Source: Arthonia radiata
Lineage: Eukaryota; Ascomycota; Arthoniomycetes; Arthoniales; Arthoniaceae
Direction of reading: 5' to 3'
Length of the DNA stretch: 64,000 nt
Assembly: GCA_002989075.1 (NCBI GenBank)
Contig: PSQN01000017.1
Location: forward strand, 682,001-746,000
Part shown: one piece after another, positions 23,501-33,532 of the stretch
Layout of the letters: the number at the start of each line of letters is the position of its first letter
How positions within the stretch are numbered: position 1 is the first letter of the stretch
Notes under the pieces: model-generated
Databases searched by the model: none
What the model saw: the letters and a program-made list of their open reading frames with translations, nothing else
What the model was told of the DNA's origin: nothing
Translations under genes and position numbers: made by a program

Positions 23501-26500
23501 TTTGACGGCAAAGTCCATGATCTTACGGAAAGGCTCAGTTACGAAATTGATCTTCAGCGAGCCTGATCGCAGATACACGGAGGAGTCGTAGCCCGGATAT
23601 GTCTCGCTATTGGCGTCAAAGGTATCGTAGGTAAAGTCTGCCAGATTCTCTCCCTCAATCGTCAGCAGTTGCCGCATGGGAGAGTCGGGACCTGCACCCT
23701 CGTTGACGTCGTCGATGAGTGACATATTACCAAGTCGAGCAGCAATGCGCATTGTATTCGTAAGAAGGAGCAAGTTGAATGTGGCCGTATTCAAGCTCAA
23801 GGTGGCCAATCGTATACCATCGTTGTTCAAAACGAGGGTGATCTTTTTCAGTTCAATTTTGATCCGCATCTTACTGTCCGAGCTAGTAGTCGAGTCTTTG
23901 ACCAGATCGTCTTTGGGTGATGCCTCCGCCGAAGGCTCCTTAATGGTCTCTTCATCGTCATCACTGCCGGTAAATGTGATCATTACAAAATCCAGCAGCG
24001 TCAACAAAGTGCGACGAGTGACAATGATATTGATGGTTGACACAGCCACATCTATGTGCGTATCAATGCCATCATATGTGGTCATGAATTCTGGAGAGTT
24101 CTGCTGGACGCTGAAGTATTTCACATAAAGTAACTCTTTGGACGTCGTGTCAGAACTCTCTTCCGATGAAATGATGTTCTTGAATTCAAGCAAGGGGTCT
24201 TTCTCGACGTGGTCCTCAAGAGCGAGCGAGCCCAGTTTGACCTCTGCAGTCATGTCGAAGTTGCGCATTTGAAACTGGAGGCCAAAGTTTTCGGCGACCA
24301 GCTCCGCCAGCAGTTGGTCAGGACCGTTCTCTTTGGGATCAGAACGATAGAGAGAGCCCTGGAGCTTCTCGACAACAAAGTTAAACTCGAAGTTTCGCCG
24401 GTGTATGTCTTCTTCCGACTCTTGCTTGCCGGGAGAAGAATCTTGGAAGGTTTGCTGCTTATCTGCGTCGTCTTCTTCCTCCACGAGCAGCTCGTGCTCT
24501 TGAGCAGAAAATTGGAAAGACTTAGATCTGGGCCTGGGAGAGAGCGCCAGCTGCCCTTTGGCGCTAGCATCGGGTTTTTGCGCAGAGATGGTACTGGCTT
24601 GGGCGTTATCAGGTCTGTCATCGTCAAAGCTGGGGATGGCGACGTCAACAAGGCGCATGAAGGACTTGTATTTGGCATCAGAGACAGAAGCGTGCAGTAA
24701 GGGAAGCTTGCCAGTGATGCGAAATCTTGTCAGGTCTGATCCCTTTGGTACAATGCAAGTCTCTACCAAAAAGTCCATGTTGATTCGTTGGATGACATGA
24801 TAGTCATGCTTCCCACTTTGTGCTTGTAGATGCTGACGAGTGGCTTGAATCGATGGGCCGATGAGAACCTGAGTCGAATCCAGCTTAACGTTCAACTTGT
24901 CATACATAAGTCCTTCGAGACGCTGGTAGTCCTCATCGCTATACTGCTGACTTTGCTTCGATTGAATTTCTCGGATCGTGTCCTTGTCGATCAACTCGCT
25001 GTTGGCGCTGATGTGTCCAGCGTCTAAGATCAAACATGTGGAGCTCTCTTTGACGACTGAGTCCGGGACGATAATCAATGGAGCCTGTAGATCTAGTTGG
25101 ATGTTGATGCTCTGATGCTCTTCCAGAGCAAACTCTAGGCCGGCTCTCGTTTGTTTCCGAATACCCTCGACAGCCTCACCAGCGGTATCCATCAGAGCCG
25201 AGATTGATTCCATATGTCGCTCAGGTGGGCGAAAGAATTTGGCGACCTCAACAAGGAAAGTTGGGTTGTAGACAACTTCCATGCCCCGCAACTTGGTGTT
25301 CAAAGACGAGTCCGCGCTGCCATCAATGGGATGCTGCTCGAAAGTCATGGCGAAGAATGCTTTGTCGTAATGTTCATCAGCTTCGCTATCGCTCAAATTG
25401 AGAGCGTTCTTTTCTACGTCGTCGACTTTCGGTGGCTCGCCACTCTCGAGCTGTGGAGCGTCTTTGACAGTGATGGTCTGACGGTAAAGGTTGTTCGGAG
25501 TTGTGCCATCGTATAAACGCAAACCACCCAGACTAAGCTTGGTGAGAGATGAGGTAGGCCTCTGTATGAACGTGGTATTCAATGAGTCAAACAGGAGCTG
25601 GAGAATCTCTGTTCCTTTCCCGTGAGGATCACGCTTCAGTGTGAAACTTCCAGTCTGCAGACTGACACGAGCTTGAATCTTGACGGTCTCTTTGGGCACG
25701 TCAACGGCTTCAGCCAAAGCGCTTTTCTCGTCCCAGTCGATGACTGAGTACAATGCATCGCGATCCTTCTCCGAGATCTGTGCATCATCACTCGCTTCCT
25801 TCTTGGCATCGTTGCCGCTGCCGCCGCTCCAGATCCAAGACGACCAACTAGCTTTCTGCTGCTGCTGACCTTGTGAGGTGGTCTTCTTCACGCCACCCTC
25901 CTTTCGAAGCTGGTTGCGAGCAAGAGAGCGCCAGAATCGAAGATCCTCGTATGAAAGCTTACGCTCTAGCGTGTCTAGCTCTTGCAACAGCTCCTTGGGA
26001 GGTTGCTCTTCCTTCTTTCGCTTCTTGAATAGCTCAATGTAACGCATTCGGTCGTCACGACGCTCCTTCAAGTACGCCCAGGACCATTTCTTGTTGCGGT
26101 CATGTATCCTGGTAAGAACAGCTTGACCAGCGAAGTGAAGCCACGCGCGTGGGTCATCCTTTGGTCGCGATTTAGGTTGGAGCATCTTGGTTTCCTGGTG
26201 TCGCACGAAAAAATGCAGAAGATCTATCAGCATGAGCGAGTCTCGGTATTGGAACTCATCCAACACAAAGCCCAGCTCGTCGAAGAATAGGCGGGCTTTG
26301 ACCTTAGGACGATCTAGCTTGCCAGTCTTGTCCATTTCCAGACCTGCCTGGCCGCTCACCGGCTTGAGGATGTATTGATGTTTCGTGGGATGCAGGCCAA
26401 ACTCTTGAAACTTCTCCAGGATGACCTTCGAGGTTGGCACATCACCAGATGCTTTGCCGGGTCCGATGAGTTCCGCATCTGTATCCCAATAGACAGCCAA

Positions 26501-27133
26501 TGCACTAAGCTTGGCGAGTTTGTGCGTCGTGCTCGATGAGCTCTGAATAAATGTTGGTTGCCATTTGTCATCGGTACTGACAGCGCTCAGCTCATGAAGA
26601 ATAAGGCCAGCCGCGAAAGGGTGGCCTGGATCGGAGACTACATCCTCGTAGCGCACATGGATGTTCTTGATGGTAACCTGGAGGTTGTCCACGATAGCTG
26701 TGGTGAGACTGGCAACAAAGCTCTGCTGCTTTTGCTGTTCCTCCTTGCTGAGGCCGTCTGTGTTTCTCTCCTTAAGTAGTTCCGCACTTTCCAGCTTTTC
26801 CATCTTGACTGCGTGTTTTCTCTGCGCTTCCTCTTCAGGATCAAAGTCCACATCTTCCCGTGGTGCGGCCAGGATGTTGACATCTTCAATCCTCACTTGT
26901 ACAGGCTTGCCACGCAGGTTGGATAGCGGAATCAGCAATGTCAATTCACCGACGTGTCCTTCAATGACATTGAGAGGTAGCTTGAGCTGATCGAGAGCTT
27001 CTTTGCGGAGCTCAAGGTTGCGGAGCTTGACCTCATTGTTCCAGATACCGACACTCAACTGCTTTGGGTCGAAGTTCTTAACATACAAACCCAAGAAGCG
27101 ATTGAGCAGATTGGCGACGAGACCCTCGAACAT
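17510..27133 (-). CDS. VPS13: VPS13 bridge-like lipid transfer protein
   Basis: One continuous 3,207-codon frame; yeast Vps13 is 3,144 aa. The N-terminus MFEGLVANLLNRFLGLYVKN is the classic chorein motif, with the chorein domain in about residues 1-115 and the extended chorein/repeating-beta-groove region following. The adaptor-binding (VAB/SHR-BD) region starts near 1925 (RNYTGFTMNVWAES). The C-terminal ATG2-like amphipathic region lies near 2890-3070 (GLVMTDRPQDLGIG), and a PH-like domain occupies about 3140-3207. Vps13 forms a hydrophobic groove that moves glycerophospholipids in bulk at organelle contacts (vacuole, mitochondria, endosome, ER, prospore membrane in yeast). The lack of any intron over 9.6 kb contrasts with the intron-containing genes around it. 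No internal stop or frame break is present, so the gene appears intact. Confidence 0.96.
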   Translation of the reverse strand: MFEGLVANLLNRFLGLYVKNFDPKQLSVGIWNNEVKLRNLELRKEALDQLKLPLNVIEGHVGELTLLIPLSNLRGKPVQVRIEDVNILAAPREDVDFDPEEEAQRKHAVKMEKLESAELLKERNTDGLSKEEQQKQQSFVASLTTAIVDNLQVTIKNIHVRYEDVVSDPGHPFAAGLILHELSAVSTDDKWQPTFIQSSSSTTHKLAKLSALAVYWDTDAELIGPGKASGDVPTSKVILEKFQEFGLHPTKHQYILKPVSGQAGLEMDKTGKLDRPKVKARLFFDELGFVLDEFQYRDSLMLIDLLHFFVRHQETKMLQPKSRPKDDPRAWLHFAGQAVLTRIHDRNKKWSWAYLKERRDDRMRYIELFKKRKKEEQPPKELLQELDTLERKLSYEDLRFWRSLARNQLRKEGGVKKTTSQGQQQQKASWSSWIWSGGSGNDAKKEASDDAQISEKDRDALYSVIDWDEKSALAEAVDVPKETVKIQARVSLQTGSFTLKRDPHGKGTEILQLLFDSLNTTFIQRPTSSLTKLSLGGLRLYDGTTPNNLYRQTITVKDAPQLESGEPPKVDDVEKNALNLSDSEADEHYDKAFFAMTFEQHPIDGSADSSLNTKLRGMEVVYNPTFLVEVAKFFRPPERHMESISALMDTAGEAVEGIRKQTRAGLEFALEEHQSINIQLDLQAPLIIVPDSVVKESSTCLILDAGHISANSELIDKDTIREIQSKQSQQYSDEDYQRLEGLMYDKLNVKLDSTQVLIGPSIQATRQHLQAQSGKHDYHVIQRINMDFLVETCIVPKGSDLTRFRITGKLPLLHASVSDAKYKSFMRLVDVAIPSFDDDRPDNAQASTISAQKPDASAKGQLALSPRPRSKSFQFSAQEHELLVEEEDDADKQQTFQDSSPGKQESEEDIHRRNFEFNFVVEKLQGSLYRSDPKENGPDQLLAELVAENFGLQFQMRNFDMTAEVKLGSLALEDHVEKDPLLEFKNIISSEESSDTTSKELLYVKYFSVQQNSPEFMTTYDGIDTHIDVAVSTINIIVTRRTLLTLLDFVMITFTGSDDDEETIKEPSAEASPKDDLVKDSTTSSDSKMRIKIELKKITLVLNNDGIRLATLSLNTATFNLLLLTNTMRIAARLGNMSLIDDVNEGAGPDSPMRQLLTIEGENLADFTYDTFDANSETYPGYDSSVYLRSGSLKINFVTEPFRKIMDFAVKFGRMNTIFYAARMAAANQQIVDQASKMQFDILLNTPIVVFPAAVSGYGNQKDLLTAYLGEIYAKNKFTPLEDTKSSDTANELSAGIRNVRLESLLHYSGDRSEQLELIEKVDLGFNITSVEHKEGYKRPDWEIRGSLSDVNVRITSQQFKLIMGLTTSIPQAFATESEEDVERDVEKELPSSTIQPAKKLIKEPEKPPTGAQKPSNLGPELGSDAEKWNTLDMVFKAGAIGLELIQDKQGSPVGDVKNASLSKFSLNKTNIKARMMSDGGLESELQIQSFTIQDTRQRETNKFRKIMSLINSEISQQFMASFTMSGGQESNMMVILTVDSPRIILALDYLLAIQSFVSVGLAADEDATIEEQLQQEESSSEDGKSGQIEKSKPKQEVQSSSDSAGSLSFRVNLVDAQVVLLANPALATSEAIVLGMKQTIVTQQHALTLQVEKVGMFLCRMDKFDTSRLRILDDFSIATSHDVRAQNSSSSMTNIQVDVEPLVLRLSVRDVQMILAIATKATSSSDQSDNEVSTDKSEKVKQIEGSSKAPTAKRQSIAGRQTAPSQRTRKKSETPQPAPVEKEKSSSVILKREQANIHISGVRVVLIGAVHELPILDWSVKQFGIDVKDWSGALTAETSMDTFFNVYNFSKSAWEPLIEPWTIGFHMSQQQNPSKLAVELYSRKAMELTLTTASIALLYKTFLILSDDNEDVLSKPRRSDAPYRLRNYTGFTMNVWAESGEGSEGSAAKLSDGDEIPWRFEEASTTRETLAPEGSTGVLGMKLEGSGFDSVDKIPVSREGESVYSLTPRQDKVLHRFLVDVKLGSDNIKYITFRSPLVVENNTQIPVELGIYSPEEGHLVKIEKIAPGDSRPAPIGAAFMHSLVIRPDEGFGYAWSNEKLFWKDLLKTSTSTITCKGEKPDEAPPFFFQMNAVYDKNDPLARIYPYMKIRLSPPVELHNLLPYDFKYRIYDKNTKRDWSNFLRKGGISPGHVMSLSHLLLLSIDLQDIPFKQSDFAIINSPTRDFKRESDIIVKDESDLPLRLKLHYYTIPDTGGAFKVSVYSPHVILNRTGLELDIRSKQFMGSTKSAAGMKHALKASGEDSRPERAKPFMFAFPTDDQKNRALIRVGDSDWSKPQSLNAIGTQYSATVPAPNGKSEMPLGVSIAQGEGKYNLTKVVTVTPRYMIRSKLKEDVDIREPGSSNVTTLKSGDLHPLRYMRPNQAQQLCLCFPGLNNQWSAPFHISNVGRVHVKLAKEKQRQQLIRVEVLMEDATIFLHLSETEQWPFAIRNESDTEFRFYQANPNVEAEDEDQGTNFRAIRYRIPPRSIMPYAWDYPASKNKDLVLDFQGKSRHVKLAEIGPQKPWSIQGDQGRLKAIGVDVVADGPKQELVLSNFKQALSMFRAKTGASTRSADDRFELKEQASPVTMSVNLRLAGFGLSVINQHFRELLYVTFRDVELKYNDSTLYQTLDWTTKWIQIDNQLYGGIFPILLYPSVVPKTGKELETHPIFHAAITRVKDDSYGVLYIKYATVLLQQMTCEIDEDFIFSMLDFIKIPGITPEIDENQGKLCDEELDIPEPQKEEQGQDVYFELLHLQPIQIDLSFVRTERINAEDTMAINNPFMFAVNVMTMSLGNVNDAPLRYNALMLENARISPTLLMSNIQSHFVQESLRQMHIVLGSADFLGNPVGLFNNVSSGVADIFYEPYQGLVMTDRPQDLGIGIAKGASSFVKKSVFGFSDSMAKFTGSISKGLAAASLDKEYQDQRRMSKSRNRPKHALYGITSGGNAFANTMASGIGGLARQPLEGAEKEGLGGFVKGVGKGVLGFATKTALAPIDLTSSVFEGVRNTTTLFDSTELDRVRPTRFIAADQVVRPYSQREALGQFWLKTAENGKYFNEQYIAHLDLATNGSGKSEVSSQTSPVGGEMLVMLTYDRIMLIKTRKLSVEWDVPLKDIQRISKERTGMNMLLKNRQGPFLPIGDESQRNFLYRQIKVAVDAYNEKWQARG

Positions 27134-27756
27134 TGTGGCGGTTCACTGAAAGTGGGCTCACTTAGTGGAAGTAAGGTATGGTTCCTCAGTGGGCCTAAGC
27201 CCCTGCTTGTGGAACGTGTATACACAGATCGACTATCATTAGAGCTGCACCGTCGGATGCCGACGAGATTCGGCGTTGATGAAGTGTCCGTACACTTTGG
27301 GATGCTGTTGTCTGGTGAGCAACACTAAAGTGGGCACAGTGTTCTCTCCGAGGATTCAGAGCTACGAGCCAACGGGATTTTAGCAGCAGCCAAGTCAATG
27401 ACTACAGCTGGCTGAGCATATGATGAAAATGTAGAGAAGGCCTGCACAAACGCGGGTATGGTGTGTGGCCGTGTTCAGTTGAAAGTTGGACGATATCGTG
27501 CGCACTCAAGTCATCTGGCCTCGAATCTTTAATGCCATCATGCTTTCTTGGCGGCAGGCAGCGGCCCCAAGCTGTAAACTGCCTGTTTTGGTAGCTCGAG
27601 ATATCGATTTAGGCTTAGGAGAGAAGCTTCAACCGAACTGTTCGTCTGCTTCCAAGCAACTTCTTTCTCAATTCTCTCCACTCTGCCACTCCTTTTCGAA
27701 GACCTTGAGCCGGACAACAAGCGTCGCTGTCCTCGGCAAGACTCACACAGCCGGCA
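27134..27756. promoter_or_regulatory. divergent promoter, VPS13 / TMEM69-like gene
   Basis: This 0.6 kb region lies between two divergent genes and should carry both promoters. Sequence before the + gene at 27.64-27.73 kb is C+T-rich, as in fungal core promoters. No transcription-factor site is claimed and no separate gene is seen. Confidence 0.45.
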
Positions 27757-28919
27757 ATGGCCATGCGCTTTCGGTCCCCAGCTACCTGCAATGTCCTGCG
27801 CTCCTTATCCAAGCCCACCACAGCACCAGCGAGCTTCGTCCCGCGATGCGCCTCTAGCTCGCTGTCGAGGGCAACATTGACATCAGATTCGTTTCTCACA
27901 AGGCGAGCGAAGCCGTTAGCCCTCCCGACCTTTCGCCAACACGCGTCTATTGTCCGCTACGCCTCCAGTCGCGCGCCGGGAACGACACAAAAACCCGAGA
28001 AAGAAGACCAATTCGCGCATGAGCAGCTCCCTTCAGACCCTGAGCTAGTTTCTACGTCCTCTAGCGTACATCCTGTCTTCAGCGAGGTCGGCACGGCGAC
28101 CAAGGAGGACGATGTAGATATGATGGCTGGCATTAGACATGACCTTGTTCGTCGTTCCCTGCGAAAGTATGCTTGTAAGGTTGAAATATGCTTAACTGAC
28201 CATATACGCTCTGCAGAAAGTCATCAAGGACACGTTCAATCTCGACGAAGTCCCTAGAGAAGCCTACCGTATCGGCCTGGCCGGTGTCCTCCCGTATCTG
28301 GCAACGTCCGCCGCTACCGTCTTTGCTTCTTTCGAATACAACAACGCCGCGCACATGGGCGGTGCTGGCTATTTCCTCAGTGAGCACAACGCCGAGCTTA
28401 TGCTGCACGTCCTTGAGCCTCTGCAAGTTGGCTATGGGGCAGTCGTACGTTTCCCCTCGTCAATTTGGATGTGCCCTGTTCGTGCTAAAATACTTTATAC
28501 AGATTCTGTCCTTCCTCGGCGCCATTCACTGGGGGCTTGAGTGGGCCCAATATGGTGGCTACGGCGGCTACCGCCGGTACGCAATTGGCGTTGTTGCGCC
28601 AGCAGTCGCGTGGCCCACTATTCTTCTACCCGTGGAGTATGCGCTCATCGCCCAATTTCTCGCCTTCAATATTTTATACGCCGTCGATGCGAGCACCACC
28701 AAGCGCGGCTGGACGCCACACTGGTATGCGAGCTACCGCTTCATCTTGACGTTCATCGTAGGCGCGAGCATTGTCCTCTCACTAATCGGCAGAGGTCAAG
28801 TGAGCGACCGTATTGGTACGATGCCCGATGCGGCGGAACGGGTGAAGGAGCTGGCAGACTCGAGAGGCAAGAGTGCCGTGGGGAAGAAGCCGAAGAAGCA
28901 GCATCAGGATGGTGAGTAG
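27757..28919 (+). CDS. TMEM69/DUF3429-like mitochondrial inner membrane protein
   Basis: Three exons (27757-28146, 28217-28444, 28503-28919) give 344 aa. Residues 1-75 are rich in R, S, A and T with almost no acids, a typical mitochondrial presequence. The core reads PREAYRIGLAGVLPYLATS, then hydrophobic helices and FLGAIHWGLEWAQYGG, which is characteristic of the DUF3429 family (TMEM69 in animals). About five membrane helices are visible. The end is basic (GKKPKKQHQDGE). The biochemical function of the family is not established. The first splice is the uncertain part: the donor GTTCGT at 28147 restores the family spacing HDL/KVIKDTF, but a donor some 27 nt downstream would also keep frame. 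Confidence 0.85.
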
Positions 28920-30733
28920 GCTAGCAGAAAGTTGATATGAGGGGATTACGCAGCCGAATGTGGTATGGCAAGCGTCCATTCGAATAAACGAAGTTTCTCT
29001 TCTAGCCACAGTTTCCGTTCAAAGACTATGCATGCCACATATTGATATTCATAAGTTGATGCGCGCAATCTTGAAACACCGCAAGACTAGACACCCACCT
29101 GGCACTCAGACGTGCTCCGCAGCCAGAGACCCAGAAAGATCGCATCCTAGCCGGCAGTTGGAATGGCGACTCTGCATCAGGCACACCCGCTTTTTCCAGT
29201 TTCAGCCAACCTGAAGAGGACTGAGTCTAGACTTTCACATACTTGCAATCTCAGATTCGCAGAAACTTCGTATGAAGCAGGGCGTGCGGCGCCGAAGTAA
29301 GAAAGCAACGCCGCTTCTTTTGGCAGCATGAGGAAGCCATTGCCGCATTCATCACTCCGAAGTGCTCAATATCACCGCTCTGGGAGCTCTCAAAACACTC
29401 GCTTGAGTCAATATCCTAGACATGCTTGACTCACGGCATCGGCGAATTTCACGCAGGCACGCGCAATTTCAGGCGCGCATCAACCGAGACCAACTTTTGG
29501 CCCTCAGCTATGCATAGTAATATTGCCTCGCAAGCGCGGTGAGATGCTTACAGGGGAATTAAAAATGCCCGAGAAGCGGGCCCGAAACGAGCGACCCAGC
29601 TCGTAGTTTCATAAGCAATTTGTGAGTGAACGCTTAGTAGAAGAGGCACGTCGTCCGGACGTAGCAAACAAGGCCATTTTAGAGTTGCAGACGCAGCATG
29701 CTCTCGTCAGACTCCACTTTGCGACGCTGTGCGCCCACGCCGTTGGCATGACATGCAGCCACATCATTGCCGTGGCTGTTGAAACAAAGCTCCGAGCGCG
29801 AGCGGTATCAGGCACACACTGTCTCAGAACGGCAAGACAGGAGGAGTCCATCGGACTAAACTTACCTTTGCTTGGTGCGGGTCGTTGACTGGTTCGTCCG
29901 AAGTTTGCGCGCCTGGTTATGGAGGCGGAAAGGAAGCCAGCTACGACGAAGAAGGTATGATCGGCATTCCAGTTTGCAACAAGCTCGCGAGACCCCTGCC
30001 ATCTTCACTGGGCGTCATTTTCAGCACCCTTGCTCCAGAGTCGAAATGCAGCTAAAATGTCCTGCTGATCATTGACTGACCGCGTGGAAATTGCGCACTT
30101 TCGCGAGAGCCACTCTCGTCTCTGCAATCGCTCTGCTTCCTCAGATCCGGGTGCAAAGCATTCGCCCCATATGAAACAAGCCGCGATCGCCCCAATGTTT
30201 ACGCACTGGGCAGGTTCACCCGTTTGTCATTTGAATTTTCGAGGCGCATGTTCGCACAGTCCGCACTCTAAAGATTGTTGTGCCCGGCTTAGGCTACCGT
30301 CAGCTCATTGTTTCGCCCTCGGACGTTGTCCCGACCGCATGCATTCGGACGCAGGCGGCTGCTCTTCCGTGCATTTTCGCTTCCAAGGTCCCTCGGCCTT
30401 CCGCGCCGGTGCTTGCTGGCGTGAATTTTTATTTATTGGATAAGCTTCGAGGTATATCTTGGTGGGAACGAAGGACATTTCTAATTCGAGTCGCCCGTTT
30501 TCTCGAACTCGGCATCGCTTACATCACATCCTCGTAGCCACCGTCCGCAAAGTCTTCATTCTCTTCACGCATTGCCAGGTCGAATAAGACAAGCATCTAT
30601 CAGATCACCTACTCACTCTCCATTCTTATTGACAACAGAATACAATCGGCACTGAAGGTGCGCGGTGGCGTTGTGAATCACACCCAATTCTCCGAGGGTT
30701 TGGTCCGTTCCATGGGACGCGACGGCTGCCAAG
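28920..30733. other. intergenic region
   Basis: This is 1.8 kb with only short frames lacking motifs. The right end (about 30.4-30.73 kb) is likely the promoter and leader of the next gene; CT-rich runs occur at 30.55-30.63 kb. No RNA gene or repeat was recognised. Confidence 0.5.
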
Positions 30734-32114
30734 ATGTCATTCCTCTCCTCGACCACACCATCACACACGTCCGACAGTGAGGCGCTTCGACGCTGCTCCG
30801 TCGACACGAACAACACCTCCACTTCGGAGTTCCTTGCCGCGGTCGCGACTGAACCACCCCGTGTGGAAGACTATGCTGGCTACCCAGCTACGGACCCACA
30901 CTGGCCACTACCTCGACGCCGGACGGTTGAAGAGCCGACTGATGACCTACCGTCACGCGAAAGGCTGCGAGAGGCTTCTAGTATTCCAATCCTCGACGGA
31001 GATGGCAATGAGGTATCCTTCAAGGACCTGTACGTGGGTGGTAACTGCAACGGTGAAAGGCGGCTCGTGCTCTTCATACGGCATTGGTATTGTTGGGTGA
31101 GTCTCCACAAGCTACATTGATGCCACGCTTTCGTCAAATCCATCCTGAGAGTTACGTATTGTGTGACTACGGTCTGTGGACGACGCTAATGTGCTATGAT
31201 AGGCCTGCCAGAAGTATATCAATTATCTGAAGGACTTGGTACCACCAAGCTCTTCCGATGGAAACGGTCGCTTTCAAGCACAGACGAAAATCATTCTCAT
31301 TGGCTGTGGCTCACCGTCTCTGATCAATTCTTACGTTCAACGTACCAAGTGTCCATATCCAGTCTACACAGAACCCACGCTGAAGCTGTTGAAACTCCTC
31401 GGCTGTCGCAGGTGGGGTGGGGTAGTCTGGCGATTCGGAAAGCGACCAGAGTATGCAAGCGACATCAACGCTGCCGAGATGGCAGCTCATTCTCTACTTG
31501 ATAAGTACCGAAGTGTTTTCAGGGACTCGCTGAGTGGAAGTGACTCTTCATGCTGCTCAAGCGAGACATCTGAACCCGATCATGCCAGACCGCCTCAGCA
31601 ACCCAGCCTCAAGAAGCGCCCGAGTTTGGAGAACCTGGAGAGTGGGCCTATCTTTCAAGTCGGAGGAGAATTTCTGTTCGAAAACGGACAGCTCATTTGG
31701 TGTCATCGGATGAAAGGTATGCGCACGCACACCGACATCAAGACGCTGAGGCGTGTGCTAGAGATCGAAGATGAGACCGACATGGTCGAGAAACGCATCG
31801 AATCCAAATGGGTGGAAGAAGAGCTTCGCAAGCATGAAGCGCAAGGACGCCGACCTTCTAAGGAGCTGCGGCGCAAAGCTGAGAAGCTATGCAAAGATTA
31901 CGAAGCTTCGCCAGCAGCGCGAAAAGCTTTGTCGAAGCCCATCACGGATGAGGAGGAAGACAGATATCTGGAGCGGCAGTTGGGTAGGAAGCCATCATTG
32001 GCGTCGGTCAAGAATGGAGTGAGGGTGGTTAGGGAGCCGCATAGTGCGAGGGCTCATCTGACTCGAGAGGAGCCGAAGATACGACGAAGACCCGCCATCG
32101 ACGGTATGCGATGA
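30734..32114 (+). CDS. peroxiredoxin-like 2 (AhpC/TSA-type, AAED1/PRXL2 family) protein
   Basis: Two exons (30734-31096 and 31203-32114, intron 106 bp) give 424 aa. After a disordered N-terminus, the strand LVLFIRHWYCW joins ACQKYINYL across the splice. This produces a C120-x-x-C123 redox site in the place where PRXL2 proteins carry their CxxC (RHFGCPFCxxY in relatives). Following segments (KIILIGCGSPSLI; YPVYTEPTLKLLKLLG) match the rest of the thioredoxin fold, as does GPIFQVGGEFLFENGQLIWCHRM. The family is thioredoxin-like with presumed antioxidant or redox roles that are poorly defined in fungi. About 170 residues after the fold are highly charged and R/K/E-rich, probably helical and disordered, and are not part of the core domain. 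Confidence 0.85.
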
Positions 32115-32838
32115 CAGGGGTTGGCTGGCATGGGACGAGCAACGACATTATGAAAGGGACGTATCGCGACTTGAATTTACTGAAAGGATATACCCGCTAT
32201 GGACGCCATATGAGGGCAGAGGGAGGGTGTCTGCACACACTGGAATATTGTACTACAGAAGAACATCCACTCCATTTGTTCCACCTGAGGTTCAAGATAT
32301 GACGAATAACATTGACCAGCCTCTCTTTTCCGGGTTAACTTCTGGGAAGACCACTGCTTAGGGCAACCAAGTTTTGAGTGACACTTGGCCCGTGTTGCGG
32401 GAGTCGCATGGCGGGGCCTGACTCCAAGTCTTGGCAGCCAGCCTCCAGAGATCTTGGTGACGCCCACCTCATAATCTGCTCGCACACCAACTTCTGCCAT
32501 CTTCTCTTCTCCAATTCATCACACTCTCGCTGTCTTCCCTTCTCTTTGCGCACCCACTTTGTTGTTGGGTGGTGGGCTTCATCTTACTGTCGTCCGTCGA
32601 GAGGCCTTCCAGATCCGCCCCGCGGGACCCCACCATCGCTCTACTTGAACCGCTGACAAGCGCGGTCAACCTGACCGTATCTGTCTGGATTGAAAGATCT
32701 CGAGCGCAGTGAAGTCGCAACCTTCATAACTACTTCGCAGCCAGCTTGCAGCTTGCGCAACGTCAGCGACCATACAGTCCGTCCACATCCACTCACCCGC
32801 CACACCACCAGCACGACACATCGCGTATCACCGCCATC
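32115..32838. promoter_or_regulatory. intergenic region and promoter of the MARVEL-like gene
   Basis: This 0.7 kb holds the 3' side of the PRXL2-like gene and the promoter of the next gene on the same strand. CT-rich sequence at 32.49-32.6 kb and CA-rich sequence just before the ATG (32.78-32.83 kb) fit a fungal promoter and leader. Overlapping short frames are not convincing genes. Confidence 0.45.
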
Positions 32839-33532
32839 ATGCTGCCCGGAATCCTCTTCGTCGTCTTCCGATGCATCGAGCTCGTCACGCTCATCCCGCT
32901 CATCGGAATGACATCCTACCTCGTCCACGGCTATGTCAAGGGCAATCTCCTGACGCCCACCTACATCCTCCTCATCTTCATCGTCTCGGTTCTCGCTGGT
33001 GTATGGACCCTCGCAACTCTCCTCTTCTACCGCTCGGCTCGCAAATCTGGACGCTTTCTTGCACTCGTGGATTTGGGCATCTTTGCAGCATTTATTGCGA
33101 GCGTTATCGTGCTTAGGAATATCGCCAAAGCCAGCTGCAGCGACCCGACCAGCTTCAGCGGATACTACCAGCTGGCACCTTTCATCAATGACTGGACGAA
33201 GACTTGTAACATCCTCAAGGCGTCTTTCGCGTTTGCGATTCTGAACATCCTTCTCTTCTTCATGACCTTTGTAAGTTCTTCTTGACGGCAACAGCAGGCT
33301 CGACAAGCGCTAACGTGTATAACAGTTGATCGCGATTTGGGTGAACCACCACTACCAGCGCGCGCATCCTGAGACGACCACACGCACTGTCGAACGCCGC
33401 ACATCGCACTCTTCCAGGCACGGCCACCGCCGCAGCGGCTCGAGATCGTCTACGCACCGATACCGCGTTGACGACCGGGACCGGAGGAGGAGCGGTGGTT
33501 CACGATACTCGAGTAGGCGTTCGCACGTTTGA
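32839..33532 (+). CDS. MARVEL-like four-helix membrane protein
   Basis: Two exons (32839-33270 and 33326-33532, intron 55 bp) give 212 aa. Four hydrophobic segments are visible, at about residues 5-27, 38-62, 70-92 and 125-150. The arrangement is a short cytosolic N-terminus, two pairs of helices, a short cysteine-containing loop before helix 4, and a basic R/S/H-rich cytosolic tail of about 55 residues. This is typical of small fungal MARVEL-domain proteins, which associate with membrane subdomains such as eisosomes. The tail contains RS/SR-type clusters that could be phosphorylated. The precise role is unknown. Confidence 0.75.

Noticed and set aside
23676-24700. Plus-strand frames of 140-165 codons opposite VPS13
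   Set aside because: They are antisense shadows of a strong conserved coding sequence and have no independent motifs.
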